From an uncultured Alphaproteobacteria bacterium (GTDB taxonomy: Bacteria > Pseudomonadota > Alphaproteobacteria > RF32 > CAG-239), in assembly GCA_934254915.1 (NCBI GenBank), contig CAKQMH010000002.1, positions 124,001-188,000 of the forward strand: DNA of 64,000 nucleotides. Reading direction: 5' to 3'. The notes under the pieces were generated by a model. The model had not been told where the DNA came from and made no database searches. It was given only the letters and a program-made list of their open reading frames with translations. A program made the translations under genes and the position numbers. Of this stretch, positions 1 to 7,598 are shown piece by piece. Numbering within the stretch: the stretch's first letter is position 1; each line of letters begins with the position of its first letter.

Positions 1-365
1 ATAATGAAGTTTACAGCTTTGACCAGGCAACCTTAAGTGAAGGCTGTTCTTCTGACAGTGAAATTATCTGCACTATCAATGCCAGTATCAAATGCACTAT
101 CAATCCGCAATTCAGCGAATGCGATGCTTATAAAGCTTTTATGCCTAAGTTTGTATTTATGGAAGATGAAAGCCTGCAGCGCCCTACTTCGCAGTCTTAT
201 AAAATAACCAAAATAAAACCTTTATCTGACGGCAGCGTTGAAGTTTATACCCAAAGTACCTGCAATGGTAACTGGTTCGGACTTTGCAACGGCAATATCA
301 TTTATGTGATGTCTCATCAGGACAATCACTGGATTGTTAAAGAAATTTATGCTATTGAAGCTTAA
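1..365 (+). CDS. Hypothetical protein, 5' end cut off by the window
   Basis: The reading frame is open from base 3 to the TAA at 363-365, so the gene begins outside the window. The visible 120 residues contain several cysteines (CSSDSEIICTINASIKC region, then CNGNWFGLC), a pattern common in exported proteins with disulphides, but the signal peptide, if any, is not visible. An internal ATG at 141 would give only 74 residues and has no clear ribosome site. It converges on the next gene, and the two stop codons overlap. I do not recognise the family. Confidence 0.55.
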   Translation, partial: NEVYSFDQATLSEGCSSDSEIICTINASIKCTINPQFSECDAYKAFMPKFVFMEDESLQRPTSQSYKITKIKPLSDGSVEVYTQSTCNGNWFGLCNGNIIYVMSHQDNHWIVKEIYAIEA

Positions 366-796
366 TTTTCCTGTAACGATTTTTCTAAAGCCTTATCAAA
401 TTTTTTTGATTTAAACTGTTGATAAGGCTTTTTATTTACCTTAAATCGCGCCGTTGAATTCATTTGTGCCAAATCATCATTTAGATTTTGATTATTCGGC
501 AATTGTCCGGTCTGATCTATATGAGCTAAATCATTATTATAATCATCATATTTTTGTTGATATTCCGGTTGTTCATCGGTTGTTGTTACTCTCTGCCCGT
601 ATTCAGGTTTAGCTTCTTTGATAGTTATTTCTTCACCTTCGGTATACCGCGGCATCGGCAATTTTTCCGGCTGTGATAACTCACTTTCAGGAATAAAAAA
701 TTTCGGTTTTTGTAATTTGCGCACATATGGAACATCTGCTGCCGCCACCGTACTGCTGATTAAAAACATTGCCGCTGCTAAGCTGTATTTTAACAT
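362..796 (-). CDS. Hypothetical exported protein, 144 aa
   Basis: The N-terminus is a clear Sec signal peptide (MLKYSLAAAMFLISSTVAAA, cleavage likely after residue 20). The mature part is hydrophilic, rich in Gln, Asn, Asp, Lys and Pro, and has no cysteines or obvious domain. It is therefore probably a periplasmic low-complexity protein. A ribosome site GGTGA lies just before the ATG. Its last third overlaps a hairpin that looks like the terminator of the convergent upstream gene. Function unknown. Confidence 0.6.
   Translation of the reverse strand: MLKYSLAAAMFLISSTVAAADVPYVRKLQKPKFFIPESELSQPEKLPMPRYTEGEEITIKEAKPEYGQRVTTTDEQPEYQQKYDDYNNDLAHIDQTGQLPNNQNLNDDLAQMNSTARFKVNKKPYQQFKSKKFDKALEKSLQEN
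387..436 (+). terminator. Intrinsic terminator lying inside the convergent gene
   Basis: AAAGCCTTATC (387-397) and GATAAGGCTTT (421-431) form an 11-bp perfect inverted repeat, followed by a T-rich run to 436 on the plus strand. It sits 22 bases after the stop of the truncated first gene, within the coding sequence of the gene on the other strand. Confidence 0.6.
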
Positions 797-844
797 TTTA
801 TCACCGTAACCATAATTTAACCAATCTCACCTATATTACTATAT

Positions 845-1519
845 ATGAAAAAACTTTTTTTTATCTTAACAATAAACGTTTTTAGCTTTTTACATTTTAA
901 CTTAGCTAATGCGGTTGATTGTTCCACTCTAAATTCAATTCCGACAATTGAATTAACTTCGTCTTATGGTCAACTTGAATATAATAACAGCCTGAATAAT
1001 CTGCAAATAACCAATCTGGCCTCACGATACGGAATTATTGAAAAAGGATTGTTTGCCTCAGGACTTGCAACCGTAAATGTCAATTGGGAAATAAATGTTA
1101 ATACCATTGCCAAAGTTCACGGCGACTATGATATTTGCGTTATTCCGACTTCACTAAATGTCTTTATCGGTTTCAGCAAACCGACTGTTTACATTTCTCA
1201 AGACCTTGTTAAAAACAGTTGCGAATACAATGTCGTACTGCGTCATGAGCAAACTCATCAACAAATCAATAAAGTCATACTTGATTATTTTTTACCACAG
1301 TTTCAGTCAGCTTTAGAACAAATTGCCGCTACGGTTAAACCGGAACATATAGCACTATTAAGTGATATTGATGCCGCCACAACTAAATTAACCACCAAAT
1401 ATAATCAAAAACTGTCGCCCTTGATTGAAGTATTCAAGTTTGAGCTTCTGAATGAACAAAGTAAATTGGACAATCACTTAAATTATGAATATGAGCAAAA
1501 CCTCTGCCGCCCTAAATAG
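845..1519 (+). CDS. Exported protein with HExxH motif, possible zinc peptidase
   Basis: Residues 1-23 form a Sec signal peptide ending in ANA. Residues 134-138 read HEQTH, a match to the HExxH zinc-peptidase signature, and they lie in a predicted helix after a conserved-looking strand region (YISQDLV). This resembles secreted zinc-dependent proteases of the DUF922 type, which carry HEQ-type motifs, but I cannot confirm the family. The third zinc ligand is not identifiable. The start has no strong ribosome site. It ends two bases before the convergent HAD gene. Likely periplasmic; catalysis is inferred from the motif only. Confidence 0.6.
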   Translation: MKKLFFILTINVFSFLHFNLANAVDCSTLNSIPTIELTSSYGQLEYNNSLNNLQITNLASRYGIIEKGLFASGLATVNVNWEINVNTIAKVHGDYDICVIPTSLNVFIGFSKPTVYISQDLVKNSCEYNVVLRHEQTHQQINKVILDYFLPQFQSALEQIAATVKPEHIALLSDIDAATTKLTTKYNQKLSPLIEVFKFELLNEQSKLDNHLNYEYEQNLCRPK

Positions 1520-1521
1520 CT

Positions 1522-2205
1522 TTATTGCGCCGCTACCTTGTTGGCATCGGCAATAACCTCATCCAGAAAACTTTCTACGCCTTTATAGGCATAATCAATA
1601 TAAGTTTTATCCTTGGCCGAATTATTTTTATAATAAATGCGTACGGTCGTCATACCGACTTCTTTGGCAAATTCGAGATTTGAATAACTGTCATCAACGA
1701 AAATACAATCATTAGGATTGGCTTTAATCTTCTCACAAAAAGCCAAATAAACGTCTTTACTTTCGTTTTTCTTAAACACTCCGAAATCTTCAACCGAATA
1801 AAAACGGTCTTTGAAGAAGTCATACAAACCGATATGTTTCAAAATTTTTTCTGAAGCATAACGATCACTGGCTGTAAAAATATATTGTTCAGCCGGAACT
1901 TTTTCGATTCGTTTAATTAAATCTTTGTATGGCGTAATTTTTTCAACCGGTTTTCTTTTATGATAGGCATAAAACAAATCCGCCGGATTCACTCCGTAAT
2001 CGCGATAAAAAATTTCTCCACCGTTACGATAAATTGAATAAGATTCTCTGACTTTGTCTTTAGCTTCAGCCAAATCCATCGGTACACCCAAATCTTCGAC
2101 CAAAGCTTTGGCCATAGTCGCATCCAATAAATCAGCCCACTCCTGCGTACGCAAATACAGAGTATCGTCTAAGTCCCATATCAAAAAATTCTTACCCCAA
2201 ATCAC
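1522..2205 (-). CDS. HAD-superfamily hydrolase, pyrimidine 5'-nucleotidase type
   Basis: This is a cytoplasmic phosphatase of the haloacid dehalogenase fold. Motif I is DLDDT at residues 11-15 (nucleophile D11, acid/base D13), motif II is the Thr in FTASD at about 111, motif III is a lysine near 146-150, and motif IV is the DD pair at 171-172. A helical cap lies between motifs I and II, as in the YjjG/pyrimidine 5'-nucleotidase group that is widespread in Alphaproteobacteria; the substrate is inferred from that likeness. Translation starts at a GTG seven bases after GGAG. Upstream lies a motif shared with the dnaN upstream region. Confidence 0.75.
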   Translation of the reverse strand: MIWGKNFLIWDLDDTLYLRTQEWADLLDATMAKALVEDLGVPMDLAEAKDKVRESYSIYRNGGEIFYRDYGVNPADLFYAYHKRKPVEKITPYKDLIKRIEKVPAEQYIFTASDRYASEKILKHIGLYDFFKDRFYSVEDFGVFKKNESKDVYLAFCEKIKANPNDCIFVDDSYSNLEFAKEVGMTTVRIYYKNNSAKDKTYIDYAYKGVESFLDEVIADANKVAAQ

Positions 2206-2244
2206 GGCAAACTCCTTTTATTATCAAACTTAAACAGTTTAACC

Positions 2245-2264
2245 TAATCTGGCGATTCGTCAAC
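2245..2264 (-). promoter_or_regulatory. Possible promoter or operator motif shared with dnaN upstream region
   Basis: The minus strand reads GTTGACGAATCGCC followed by AGATTA; the same 14-base core GGCGATTCGTCAAC (plus strand) recurs at 56962-56975. TTGACG resembles a -35 element and overlaps a GAATC site. No equally good -10 is seen. Confidence 0.35.
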
Positions 2265-2292
2265 TTAAATATTATGGTGCTTATTTTGAACC

Positions 2293-2982
2293 CTAATTAG
2301 TCCAAAGCGCATTTTTAATTTTCTGTGCTAAAAACTCATTATGCTGCTTAATTTCTTCCTCACTTAGCGGAAACAATCTTGGCTCACGATAATTTTTTAT
2401 CTCATTTTTTACATCAGCGGTTTGTGATTTTTTAGCCTTTTTTGCATCTAAAAGCAAACTAGGCTCTCTTCCTCCTAACAATTCCAGATAAACTTCGGCC
2501 AACAATTGAGCATCAAGCAACGCTCCGTGCAGCGTACGGCTGGTATTGTCAATCTCAAAACGTTTGCACAACGCATCCAAATTACATCTTGCCCCCGGAA
2601 ACAAAGCGCGGGCAATTTCCAATGTATCAACAACCCTGTCCCACTTAATTTCCGTTTTACCAATCTGCTTAAGTTCATAGTTAACAAAGTTAATATCAAA
2701 TGATGCATTATGCGCAACTAAGGTCGCATCGCCGATAAAATCCAGCCACTCTTCGGCAATTTTATCAAAAGTCGGATAATCTTTCAAAAATTCATATGAC
2801 AAACCATGAACTTTAAATGCGTCTTCGGGAACTTCTTTTTCAGGGTTTATGTATTGATGATACGTTACTCCGGTCGGAACATGGTTTATCAACTCAACTG
2901 CGCCGATTTCGACCAATCTTTCACCTTTAGCATATTCAAAACCTGTTGTTTCCGTATCAAAAACAATTTCTCTAGTCATCAC
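2293..2982 (-). CDS. dnaQ: DNA polymerase III epsilon subunit (proofreading exonuclease)
   Basis: This is the 3'-5' exonuclease of the replicative polymerase, removing misincorporated bases within the Pol III core. The DEDDh residues are all visible: D9 and E11 in DTETTG, D96 in HNASFD, and H152 with D157 in HGALLDAQ. At 229 residues it has the usual epsilon length, with a C-terminal tail that in the family contacts the alpha subunit. It overlaps the end of coaE by 11 bases and is probably translated from the same message. The coaE-dnaQ pair beside the origin is typical of Alphaproteobacteria. Confidence 0.93.
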   Translation of the reverse strand: MMTREIVFDTETTGFEYAKGERLVEIGAVELINHVPTGVTYHQYINPEKEVPEDAFKVHGLSYEFLKDYPTFDKIAEEWLDFIGDATLVAHNASFDINFVNYELKQIGKTEIKWDRVVDTLEIARALFPGARCNLDALCKRFEIDNTSRTLHGALLDAQLLAEVYLELLGGREPSLLLDAKKAKKSQTADVKNEIKNYREPRLFPLSEEEIKQHNEFLAQKIKNALWTN

Positions 2983-3562
2983 TCATTTCCAGTCCGCTTA
3001 TAATATTGATTAATTCGCTTCTTAATAAATTTTGCGGTTTATCGGTATTTATTACCACATCTGCCAGTTTTACTTTTGCCTTATTATCCATTTGGACATT
3101 ATTTATTTTATCAAAATCATCAGCTGATACATTATCTCTGAGCATTACTCGTTGCTTTTGAATTTCATAATCAACATCAGCCACAATTATAAAATCACAA
3201 AACATATCCCAATTCATTTCAAACAGCAACGCAACATCAATAAAAAACCAACCCTGAACTTTAGCATATTTTCTGATGGTATATTTCATATAATCGCGCA
3301 AAAACGGATGCGTAAGACTTTCCAATAATTTGAGCTGCTCTTTATTATTAAAAACAATATTCCGCAACAGACGTTTATTAACCACACCATCTTTAACCGT
3401 TTGCGGAAAATGTTCGGCTATGGTTTTAATAAAGCTGCGATTAAAATACATTCTTCGAACCCAGGCGTCGACATCAAAAACCGGATACCCCAATTGCCGA
3501 ACAATTTTTGCCAATGTTGTTTTTCCACATCCGATAGAACCGGTAATAGCCGCAAGTTTCAT
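2972..3562 (-). CDS. coaE: Dephospho-CoA kinase
   Basis: It catalyses the last step of coenzyme A synthesis, phosphorylating the 3' hydroxyl of dephospho-CoA with ATP in the cytoplasm. The P-loop GSIGCGKT is at residues 8-15, and the later motifs of the family (VDAWVR, LTHPFLRD, FIDVALLFE) are present in order. The length of 196 residues is normal. It is the first gene leftward from the candidate origin and overlaps dnaQ. Confidence 0.93.
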   Translation of the reverse strand: MKLAAITGSIGCGKTTLAKIVRQLGYPVFDVDAWVRRMYFNRSFIKTIAEHFPQTVKDGVVNKRLLRNIVFNNKEQLKLLESLTHPFLRDYMKYTIRKYAKVQGWFFIDVALLFEMNWDMFCDFIIVADVDYEIQKQRVMLRDNVSADDFDKINNVQMDNKAKVKLADVVINTDKPQNLLRSELINIISGLEMSDD

Positions 3563-3594
3563 AAAATTTTCCTTGATTCAAAAGCTTAATATAC

Positions 3595-3603
3595 TTATCA
3601 ACA
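3595..3603 (+). promoter_or_regulatory. DnaA-box-like site TTATCAACA
   Basis: It differs from the consensus TTATCCACA at one base, and the two bases in front (AC) are shared with the second copy at 3868-3876. Confidence 0.55.
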
Positions 3604-3791
3604 AACTGCCCGTTTTCTGTGTATAACTGACCATCTGCTAAAGTTTATAATATTTTATCACCGCTTTGTAAAATTTAATCTCTACATTTACACACAGGAC
3701 TAAAAATTATCCCTGCTTGTGCATATATTAAAATATCAGAAAATTACAATTTTTCTATTTACAAATTTAGCTGTCTGATTCTTAAACAAAA

Positions 3792-3806
3792 TTAACAAAT
3801 GGTTAA
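3792..3806 (+). promoter_or_regulatory. CtrA-type site TTAA-N7-TTAA
   Basis: TTAACAAATGGTTAA fits the CtrA consensus TTAA-N7-TTAA exactly. CtrA blocks DnaA-driven initiation at the Caulobacter origin. No ctrA gene is in the window, so use of this site is inferred. Confidence 0.5.
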
Positions 3807-3825
3807 AATTTGATTCACGCTGTTA

Positions 3826-3840
3826 TTAACAAATTATTAA
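3826..3840 (+). promoter_or_regulatory. Second CtrA-type site TTAA-N7-TTAA
   Basis: TTAACAAATTATTAA, followed by C, fits TTAA-N7-TTAAC and shares its first nine bases with the site at 3792. It overlaps two DnaA-box-like TTATTAACA sequences, so competition between the two proteins is possible. Confidence 0.5.
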
Positions 3841-3867
3841 CATCTGCACAACTTTGGATATAAAAAC

Positions 3868-3876
3868 TTATCAACA
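3868..3876 (+). promoter_or_regulatory. DnaA-box-like site TTATCAACA
   Basis: This is the second exact copy of the site at 3595, again preceded by AC and directly followed by a GATTC at 3878-3882. Confidence 0.55.
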
Positions 3877-3987
3877 TGATTCACATGAATATACAATTTA
3901 CTAATACATTTTAAAATATTTATATGGGCTTGGCAGGATGTGTACAACTTATGAACTGTTTACCCTGACCATTCATATAACTTTTAT

Positions 3988-4016
3988 TTGACATATTTCA
4001 ATTAACATAATATAAA
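3988..4016 (+). promoter_or_regulatory. Sigma-70 promoter of rho
   Basis: TTGACA (3988-3993) and TATAAA (4011-4016) are separated by 17 bases. This predicts a start near 4023 and a leader of about 40 bases before rho. Confidence 0.7.
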
Positions 4017-4064
4017 AAACCCAATCCTACCTGCTTTAACTATCTATTTCATTATAGGTTTTTC

Positions 4065-5318
4065 ATGAATTTAAAAGATTTAAAACAAAAATCTCCTACT
4101 GAGTTGCTAACTCAGGCGGAAGAATTGGGTATTGAAGATGCTTCTTCAATGCGTGTTCAGGATTTAATGTTTGCTATCCTTAAAAAAGTTGCCAGTGAAG
4201 ACAAAACCATTTACGGTGAAGGTACAATTGAGGTTATGCAAGACGGTTTTGGTTTTCTGCGTTCGGCGCAGTCCAATTATCTTGCCGGTCCTGATGATAT
4301 TTATGTTTCTCCGGCTCAGGTTAAAAAATTCGGTCTGCGTACCGGTGATACGGTCGAAGGTGAAATCCGCGCTCCTAAGGATAATGAGCGCTACTTTGCC
4401 TTGCTTAAAGTTAATAAGATAAACTTTGAAGATCCTGAAAAATCTAAGTTGCGGGTTAATTTTGATAACTTAACTCCGCTATACCCGACCCAAAAACTTG
4501 ATTTTGATATCATTAACGGTGAAAAAGATTATACTACTCGTGTTATTGACCTTATTTCGCCGCAGGGAAAAGGACAACGCGGTTTGATTGTTGCTCCGCC
4601 GCGTACTGGTAAAACCGTAATGCTGCAAAATATCGCTCATGCGATTGCTACTAATCATCCGGAATGTTATTTAATCGTTCTTTTGATTGATGAGCGTCCG
4701 GAGGAAGTTACTGATATGACTCGTTCCGTTAAGGGAGAAGTTATATCTTCTACCTTTGATGAACCGGCTTCGCGCCATGTTCAGGTTGCCGAAATGGTTA
4801 TCGAAAAAGCCAAACGTTTGGTTGAAACCAAAAAAGATGTGGTTATCCTGCTCGATTCCATTACTCGTTTAGGACGTGCTTACAATACGGTAATTCCATC
4901 TTCCGGTAAAGTTTTAACCGGTGGTGTTGATGCTAATGCTTTGCAGCGTCCGAAACGTTTGCTTGGTGCGGCACGTAATGTGGAAGAAGGCGGTTCTTTG
5001 ACCATTATTGCCACGGCTTTGATTGATACCGGATCGCGTATGGATGAAGTTATTTTTGAAGAGTTTAAAGGTACCGGTAACTCTGAAATTATTCTTGATC
5101 GCAAACTTACGGATAAACGTTTGTTCCCGACGATTGATATTACTCGTTCCGGTACGCGTAAGGAAGAATTATTGGTTAGTAAAGAACGCTTATCTAAAAT
5201 GTGGGTTCTGCGTCGTGTTCTTATGCAAATGGGTATGACTGATGGTATGGAGTTCTTGCTTGATAAGCTGCGTCTGAGTAAAGATAATGATGATTTCTTC
5301 AACAATATGAATTCATAA
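4065..5318 (+). CDS. rho: Transcription termination factor Rho
   Basis: Rho is a hexameric RNA helicase that binds C-rich nascent RNA and releases RNA polymerase. The N-terminal helical part is followed by an RNA-binding cold-shock-like domain with GFGFLRS at 61-67, then the ATPase with Walker A APPRTGKT at 177-184 (here RT where many species have KA), a Walker B region (DVVILLDSITRLGRAYN) and the Q- and R-loop region toward the C-terminus. Length, 417 residues, is standard. A strong promoter precedes it and an intrinsic terminator follows, so it is a single-gene unit pointing away from the candidate origin. Confidence 0.96.
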   Translation: MNLKDLKQKSPTELLTQAEELGIEDASSMRVQDLMFAILKKVASEDKTIYGEGTIEVMQDGFGFLRSAQSNYLAGPDDIYVSPAQVKKFGLRTGDTVEGEIRAPKDNERYFALLKVNKINFEDPEKSKLRVNFDNLTPLYPTQKLDFDIINGEKDYTTRVIDLISPQGKGQRGLIVAPPRTGKTVMLQNIAHAIATNHPECYLIVLLIDERPEEVTDMTRSVKGEVISSTFDEPASRHVQVAEMVIEKAKRLVETKKDVVILLDSITRLGRAYNTVIPSSGKVLTGGVDANALQRPKRLLGAARNVEEGGSLTIIATALIDTGSRMDEVIFEEFKGTGNSEIILDRKLTDKRLFPTIDITRSGTRKEELLVSKERLSKMWVLRRVLMQMGMTDGMEFLLDKLRLSKDNDDFFNNMNS

Positions 5319-5325
5319 AAATCTA

Positions 5326-5352
5326 AAAGCTCCGTTCATCGGAGCTTTTTTT
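5326..5352 (+). terminator. Intrinsic terminator after rho
   Basis: AAAAGCTCCG (5326-5335) pairs with CGGAGCTTTT (5341-5350) around a five-base loop, followed by T residues. It lies between convergent genes and its A-run on the other side could let it serve both. Confidence 0.8.
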
Positions 5353-6022
5353 ATAAATTCAACAAATATTGTTTTACTTCCGCCATGTTATAAAAAATCT
5401 CGCTTATACCAAGATTTTTAATCTCTTTATTGATATAGTCTTTATTATACAGCTCACTGCCTAAGAATGCTATAACCTGCATTTTTGCTCTTTTACCGGC
5501 CGTCATTCCGGCGATAGAGTCTTCGATCACAATACAGTCTTGTGGTTCATACCCCATGACTTCAGCGGCTAATTGGTATAAATCAGGTTCGGGCTTGCCA
5601 TATTCAACCATATCTGCCGTAAAGACTTTGTCCGTCGGAAAATATTTTTCAATCCCGACACAATGGATCTTTTCAGCTGTTTTTGATGCTATACCTCCGG
5701 TTGCTATACATTGTTCAAATTGTTTTAATTTGAAAATATCTTCGATTCCGTCGGTCAAGGCAAAACCTTTTAACATTTTTTGCATATCCCTGGTCATTGC
5801 CTCATTCCAAAATTCATCAGAAGTTTTAATCCCTATTTTATCTAACACTTCTTTTTTTGTTTTATCGCTCATCCCTGCTAAAAAAGATGTTGTTGTTTTA
5901 AAATCCCAATCCAGTCCGAATTTTTCGTTTATTAAATCCATACGTGTTTGCAGCCATAATTTTTCCGTATCGGCGATTACACCGTCAAAGTCCCAAATAA
6001 TTAACTTTCGTTTGTGTTCCAT
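5351..6022 (-). CDS. HAD-superfamily phosphatase, beta-phosphoglucomutase-like
   Basis: Motif I is DFDGVIADTE near the N-terminus (nucleophile D and acid/base D), followed by a helical cap, motif II ATGGIASK, motif III lysine in GKPEPDLY and motif IV VIEDSIAG. These mark the HAD subfamily IA that includes beta-phosphoglucomutase, phosphoglycolate phosphatase and sugar phosphatases. The actual substrate cannot be told from sequence. 223 residues is the normal length. It converges with rho and shares its terminator region. Confidence 0.78.
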   Translation of the reverse strand: MEHKRKLIIWDFDGVIADTEKLWLQTRMDLINEKFGLDWDFKTTTSFLAGMSDKTKKEVLDKIGIKTSDEFWNEAMTRDMQKMLKGFALTDGIEDIFKLKQFEQCIATGGIASKTAEKIHCVGIEKYFPTDKVFTADMVEYGKPEPDLYQLAAEVMGYEPQDCIVIEDSIAGMTAGKRAKMQVIAFLGSELYNKDYINKEIKNLGISEIFYNMAEVKQYLLNL

Positions 6023-6159
6023 AATAAAATCAACCTCAACTTTAAAAAATTCGAGTCTGTATAAAGCCCGTAGAAAAGAATTTTAACCATTTTATGATAC
6101 ACTTATTAAAATTGGGTAAAATACCTCCCCTGAGTCAAAAAATCGCGTATTTTAAACCC

Positions 6160-6188
6160 TTGCTCAAATTTGTGTTTTGCATTATAAG
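6160..6188 (+). promoter_or_regulatory. Sigma-70 promoter of mnmE
   Basis: TTGCTC (6160-6165) and TATAAG (6183-6188) are 17 bases apart. The predicted start near 6195 lies after the upstream in-frame ATG at 6094, so it supports the start at 6217. Confidence 0.55.
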
Positions 6189-6216
6189 TTTACAAGGATT
6201 AATGAGGATTAAGATA

Positions 6217-7560
6217 ATGGATAATAAAACAATTTATGCTCTGTCTACGGTTTATGGCAAATCAGGAGTTGCGGTAATTCGTATTTCAGGGACAAACGCG
6301 TTAGAAGCTGTTAAGTATATGACTGATTTGTCTGTTGCTGACCTTAAGCCGCGTTATGCTTATTTTGTTTCGTTGCATCATTCTCTTACTCGCCAAACTA
6401 TAGATAAATGCCTTTTATTGTATTTTAAGGCGCCTAATTCGTTTACCGGTGAAGATATTGTTGAGTTGCAGGTTCATGGTTCTAAAGCCGTAATTAAGGC
6501 TTCTATGGACTCTTTATCGCAGCTTAAAGACTTTCGCTTGGCTGAAGCCGGAGAATTTTCCAAACGTGCCTTTTATAATCAGAAAATGGATTTAACTGAA
6601 GCGGAAGGTCTGGCCGATTTGATTGATGCCGAAACTTCCGAACAACAAAAGTATGCTATTCGCCAAATGGAGGGCGGACTTAAAAACCTCTACAATGATT
6701 GGCGCGAAACTCTGCTTAAAATTTTAGCTCATCTTGAAGCTTATATCGATTTTCCTGACGAAGATATACCGCATAGTGTTGTTGATACGATGATGAACGA
6801 TGTATTTAAACTTCGTAATTCGATTATGGAACATCTGCAAGGTGATAATATTGGTGAGCGTCTGCGTGAGGGTTTTCGCGTTGTTATTGTCGGACCGCCC
6901 AATGCCGGTAAATCAAGCTTATTAAATGCCATAGCCAATCGCGAGGCGGTGATTGTTTCGGATATTGCCGGCACAACTCGTGATGCGATTGATATACATC
7001 TTGATCTTGGCGGCTATCCGATTATTTTTACTGATACGGCCGGTCTGCGCGAGGCCGAAGAAGAAATTGAGCAAAAAGGCATTGCGCTTGCTTATCGTAA
7101 AATTCAAGATGCTGATTTGTTAATATGTTTATTTGATGCTGAAAAAGACTCTGTTCAACTGTTTGATAATATTAAAAAATCATTTAAAAACAGTATTTTG
7201 ACGGTAGCTAATAAAGCTGATAAATTATTACCTGATAAAATTGCTGAATTATCTGCTGCCGGCTGTCTGGTTATATCAGCAAAACACAAAGACGGAGTAA
7301 AAATATTGCTGGATAATATTAAACAGCAAATTTCCGAACGTTTTACTTCCAACTCAAATTTACTGATTACACGTCAGCGCTATCGTGATGCCCTAAAGTT
7401 ATGTTTAGAAAATCTGCAGATGTTCAGTTTTGATAAAGAGATAGAATTGACGGCAGAAGATATCAGATTGGCCGCCCGTGAATTAGGTAAAATCACCGGA
7501 CGGATCGAAGTTGATGAAATTCTTGATAAAATTTTCGGAAGTTTTTGTATCGGCAAATAA
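6217..7560 (+). CDS. mnmE: tRNA modification GTPase MnmE
   Basis: With MnmG it installs the 5-carboxymethylaminomethyl group on U34 of certain tRNAs. The order is an N-terminal tetrahydrofolate-binding domain starting KTIYALSTVYGKSGVAVIRI, a helical domain, and an inserted G domain with G1 GPPNAGKSS at about 225, DTAG at about 273 and NKAD at about 332, ending in the catalytic FCIGK. The start at 6217 gives 447 residues, matches the family and has GAGG upstream; a longer frame from 6094 would begin before the predicted promoter. It is 38 bases before mnmG, its functional partner. Confidence 0.95.
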   Translation: MDNKTIYALSTVYGKSGVAVIRISGTNALEAVKYMTDLSVADLKPRYAYFVSLHHSLTRQTIDKCLLLYFKAPNSFTGEDIVELQVHGSKAVIKASMDSLSQLKDFRLAEAGEFSKRAFYNQKMDLTEAEGLADLIDAETSEQQKYAIRQMEGGLKNLYNDWRETLLKILAHLEAYIDFPDEDIPHSVVDTMMNDVFKLRNSIMEHLQGDNIGERLREGFRVVIVGPPNAGKSSLLNAIANREAVIVSDIAGTTRDAIDIHLDLGGYPIIFTDTAGLREAEEEIEQKGIALAYRKIQDADLLICLFDAEKDSVQLFDNIKKSFKNSILTVANKADKLLPDKIAELSAAGCLVISAKHKDGVKILLDNIKQQISERFTSNSNLLITRQRYRDALKLCLENLQMFSFDKEIELTAEDIRLAARELGKITGRIEVDEILDKIFGSFCIGK

Positions 7561-7598
7561 TATAAATAAGACAATTTTTTATAACGGATATTAATAAG

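Larger units (their letters stand above)
3563..4064. other. oriC: Candidate chromosomal replication origin (oriC)
   Basis: This 500-base stretch holds no gene and is much richer in A and T than its flanks. It carries two copies of ACTTATCAACA (DnaA-box-like), a TGTGTATAA at 3619-3627 that is a one-mismatch DnaA box on the other strand, two TTATTAACA variants (3823-3831, 3834-3842), TGTGTACAA at 3939-3947, two TTAA-N7-TTAA sites and four GATTC sites. Flanking genes point outward (coaE-dnaQ left, rho-mnmE right). In Caulobacter and Rickettsia relatives oriC lies near this gene set and not beside dnaA. Function is inferred; a GC-skew switch would test it. Confidence 0.65.

Noticed and set aside
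4880..5305. 141-residue frame antisense to rho
   Set aside because: Arg/Ser-rich shadow of the rho reading frame.
6094..6216. N-terminal extension of mnmE by 41 residues
   Set aside because: It starts before the predicted promoter and does not fit the family N-terminus; 6217 has a ribosome site.
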